Shown piece after piece: positions 62,469 through 64,000 of a stretch of 64,000 nucleotides of DNA. Made by a program: the position numbers and the translations under genes. How positions within the stretch are numbered: the stretch's first letter is position 1; the number at the start of each line of letters is the position of its first letter. The notes under the pieces were generated by a model. That model worked only from the letters and a program-made list of their open reading frames with translations, did no database searches and was not told the DNA's origin. The DNA is from Gammaproteobacteria bacterium. Its GTDB lineage: Bacteria > Gemmatimonadota > Gemmatimonadetes > Longimicrobiales > Gaopeijiaceae. The stretch lies in assembly GCA_028820325.1 (NCBI GenBank), contig JAPPJO010000135.1:35112-99111 (forward strand). The letters are read 5' to 3'.

Positions 62469-62942
62469 TCACGCGTCGGCGGCGTGCTCGACGATGTCCG
62501 CGCTCCAGGTGATGTCGATGGCGTCACGCAGGCTCGCGGCCGTGGGACACTTGTCGACATGGCTGGCGAGGGCCCGGTCGGTGGGCGCGCGCGATCCATC
62601 GGGGATCGAGAGCCGATAGTGAACGTGAATGCGCCTGAGCACCGGCAGCCTGCCGGCCACCTCGTTGAAGCCTTCGGCCCGGGCGCTGATCTGGTCCGGG
62701 GTGAGGCTGATCCCGCGCACCTCCAGTGCGCCGTTGAGAGTTCCGAGCAGTCAGCCGCCCGCGGCGGCGACGACGTAGTCCACGGCGAGCGGCTGATCCG
62801 GTTCGGCATCGAGCCGGTAGTGGCTCTTGACCGGCCCGTGGACGCCGAGTTCGACCGTGGCTCCGGCGGGAAGCCGGGCGCGTCTGCGAGCGCCGGCCAC
62901 CTTCTCGAATTCCACTCTGGACACGTAGAAGGGTTCGCTCAT
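62469..62942 (-). CDS. OsmC-family peroxidase, probable selenoprotein (Sec at codon 64)
   Basis: 157 residues if TGA at 62751-62753 is read as selenocysteine. ATG 62942 overlaps the preceding stop (ATGA); GGGAG lies about 9 bases upstream. Before the TGA: FYVSRVEFEKVAGARRRARL, then AVDYVVAAAGG. After it: LLGTLNGALEVRGI, FNEVAGRLPVLRRIHVHYRL and DKCPTAASLRDAIDITW. The frame is unbroken on both sides. In OsmC the first helix begins with the peroxidatic Cys (AACFSM in E. coli, Cys59); the TGA falls exactly there, and the resolving Cys is kept (Cys132; E. coli Cys125). A hairpin at 62715-62731 fits a bacterial SECIS element. Reduces organic hydroperoxides. The alternative is a nonsense mutation or a sequencing error; sel genes are not in the window. 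Confidence 0.8.
62715..62731 (-). promoter_or_regulatory. candidate bacterial SECIS hairpin
   Basis: On the minus strand GCGCAC pairs perfectly with GTGCGC around a loop TGGAG. The loop begins 25 bases after the in-frame TGA, within the 16-37 range known for bacterial SECIS elements, and has G among its first two bases, as that model requires. It lies within the coding sequence, as bacterial SECIS elements do. Confidence 0.65.
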
Positions 62943-63226
62943 TCTTCGGTTCTCCCGGTTCGGTTTCGTTGCTGGTTCGCGCTGTCTGGAGCCTGTGGCT
63001 CCTGGTCCGTGCGGTCCTCGTCCATCCGTCCGGCCGCGGCGTGCTCGAATCCCGCGCAGCGAGCCACCGGGAGGCGCGGATAGCGCCGGAAGCGCGCATC
63101 CTCGGCCGAGAGCCGGCAGAGCCAGAAGATGGAGCCTCTCCGGTTGCCCGTCACCCTGCTGTGCGCGCACACCGAGCAGAGCCCCACCAAGGGGTCCGCA
63201 CGCAGGTCCTGCAAGGAGCGGTCCAC
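62939..63226 (-). CDS. small four-cysteine (ribbon-like) protein
   Basis: 95 residues from GTG 63226, which overlaps the TAG of the preceding gene; the stop overlaps the OsmC start as ATGA. Cys motif GLCSVCAHSRVTGNRRGSIF, then LCRLSAEDARFRRYPRLPV and ARCAGFE, four cysteines that could hold one Zn or Fe. I recall many short bacterial proteins with this CxxC...C...C pattern, of unknown function. The last 35 residues are polar and probably disordered. Tied to the peroxidase by coupling. Confidence 0.75.
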   Translation of the reverse strand: MDRSLQDLRADPLVGLCSVCAHSRVTGNRRGSIFWLCRLSAEDARFRRYPRLPVARCAGFEHAAAGRMDEDRTDQEPQAPDSANQQRNRTGRTEE

Positions 63227-64000
63227 TAGCGGTCTTCCACGGGCTGCCGGTGCGGCTGCTGGCGATGGTCGTCGAGCCATTCCCCTCCCGGGGGGACGGA
63301 GTCGTCCGGCGTGATGCCCAACACCGCGATCTGGCGCCCGGCGTCCCCGCCTCTGTGCGAGAAGAATGGCGCGTCCGCGCACCGGGTGCAAAACGAGGAG
63401 GTCGTCAGGTGTGCGGGATCGGCGCCGGCGGCAAGAGCGCGGTCGGCCAGCACGCGCCGCAGATCGACCGGCTGGCCGCGGGAAGCCGGCCGGGGCAGCC
63501 CCAGCGCCTCGTGTACTTCCCGGCCCACCTCGTAGCAGCGCCCGCAGATGGCCGGTCCCATGTGCATGTGGGTCTCGCGCGCATGGGTTCCGAGGTCCCG
63601 TTCGAGCATCGCGAGGCCCGCTTCCAGGATGCCGCCCGCGACCCCCCGCCACCCCGCGTGCAGCAGCATCACGGCCCGGACGCGGGGCGCGACCACGAAG
63701 ACGGGCACGCAGTCGGCCACGGAAACCGCGAGCAATGTCCCGGCCCGCCGCGTGGCGTGCCCGTCGCAGGGCGGGGCCAGGAGGAGACCTGGCGGGGTCG
63801 CCTCGTGCAGGGTGACCGCGCGCCCGTGGACCTGGCGGGCGTGCACCATGCTGCCGCATCCCGTGTCCTCCGCCAGAGATTCCCACCGCTTCATGACTTG
63901 GCCCGCAGGCGCGCCCGTGAACAGTCCGAAGTCGGCGTCGGTGCCGGTGCGCACCGTGGTCCCCTGAACGACCCATGGAAAGGCGCGCGCCCACTCGGGG
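63226..64000 (-). CDS. pgeF: PgeF/YfiH multicopper (laccase-domain) purine nucleoside phosphorylase, 5' end outside window
   Basis: At least 258 codons; the frame is open to the right edge (EWARAFPWVVQGTTVRTGTD continues upstream of the internal ATG-like start at 63954), so the gene begins beyond base 64000. Family landmarks: DFGLFTG, MVHARQVHG, GTLLAVSVADCVPVFVV (metal Cys), LLHAGWRGVAGGI (His), GPAICGRCYEVG and TSSFCTRC. Metal-dependent purine nucleoside phosphorylase/adenosine deaminase of the YfiH type, also reported to prevent misediting in peptidoglycan. Overlaps the small Cys protein gene (TAGTG). Confidence 0.88.
   Translation of the reverse strand, partial: PEWARAFPWVVQGTTVRTGTDADFGLFTGAPAGQVMKRWESLAEDTGCGSMVHARQVHGRAVTLHEATPPGLLLAPPCDGHATRRAGTLLAVSVADCVPVFVVAPRVRAVMLLHAGWRGVAGGILEAGLAMLERDLGTHARETHMHMGPAICGRCYEVGREVHEALGLPRPASRGQPVDLRRVLADRALAAGADPAHLTTSSFCTRCADAPFFSHRGGDAGRQIAVLGITPDDSVPPGGEWLDDHRQQPHRQPVEDR

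Noticed and set aside
62751..62753. Calling the OsmC gene a plain nonsense pseudogene
   Set aside because: The stop is TGA, at the exact catalytic Cys position, with no other damage and a SECIS-like hairpin; a random nonsense hit would be a large coincidence.

Overview
The window has two unlike halves. Bases 1 to about 28,530 are an accessory region of moderate GC: defence and mobile genes, many small unknown ORFs that overlap by 4 bases (ATGA or GTGA), IS relics and truncated genes. Bases 28,600 to 64,000 have high GC, long genes and core-type metabolism. High GC, the DUF5777-type outer-membrane barrel, a secreted metzincin of the DUF5117 type, a Spondin_N adhesin and the large NAD-glutamate dehydrogenase together suggest a Gemmatimonadota-like Gram-negative bacterium. 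That is an inference; no rRNA or other phylogenetic marker lies in the window.

Layout of the accessory half. 0.2-3.8 kb: zinc-ribbon unknowns, a frameshifted N-terminal domain of an Mrr-type restriction protein, and a chain of tiny translationally coupled plus-strand genes. 3.9-8.8 kb: minus-strand block with a four-gene overlapping operon of unknowns, a lipoprotein with an HNH (DUF1524-like) nuclease end, and a stand-alone SAP/PD-(D/E)XK nuclease. 9.2-12.9 kb: a winged-helix protein, an IS1595-type transposase with a strong terminator hairpin, a lipoprotein and an HhH glycosylase-like protein. 12.9-19.2 kb: an OLD-family ATPase/TOPRIM nuclease, an IS graveyard, HTH proteins and an orphan Cas2-like protein. 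19.2-28.5 kb: a 3'-truncated RecD-like helicase abutting a 5'-truncated hsdM, followed by hsdS, an unknown accessory gene and hsdR of a type I restriction system.

Layout of the high-GC half: secreted metalloprotease; glutamate decarboxylase; RelB/YafQ toxin-antitoxin pair; Spondin/cadherin/barrel adhesin; DUF5777 barrel; CPBP protease; PQQ dehydrogenase; aminotransferase; Zn/Cd P1B ATPase; a NosR-like flavin/Fe-S membrane protein with ApbE flavin transferase; lutABC L-lactate oxidation genes coupled to a Ppx/GppA phosphatase; a protein with a duplicated domain; glutamate dehydrogenase; three glycosyltransferases; and a right-edge operon pgeF - small Cys protein - OsmC.

The most notable single observation is the OsmC-family gene at 62469-62942. 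It is interrupted by an in-frame TGA exactly where the family has its peroxidatic cysteine, and a perfect hairpin sits at the distance expected of a bacterial SECIS element. It is best read as an OsmC-type selenoprotein rather than a pseudogene.
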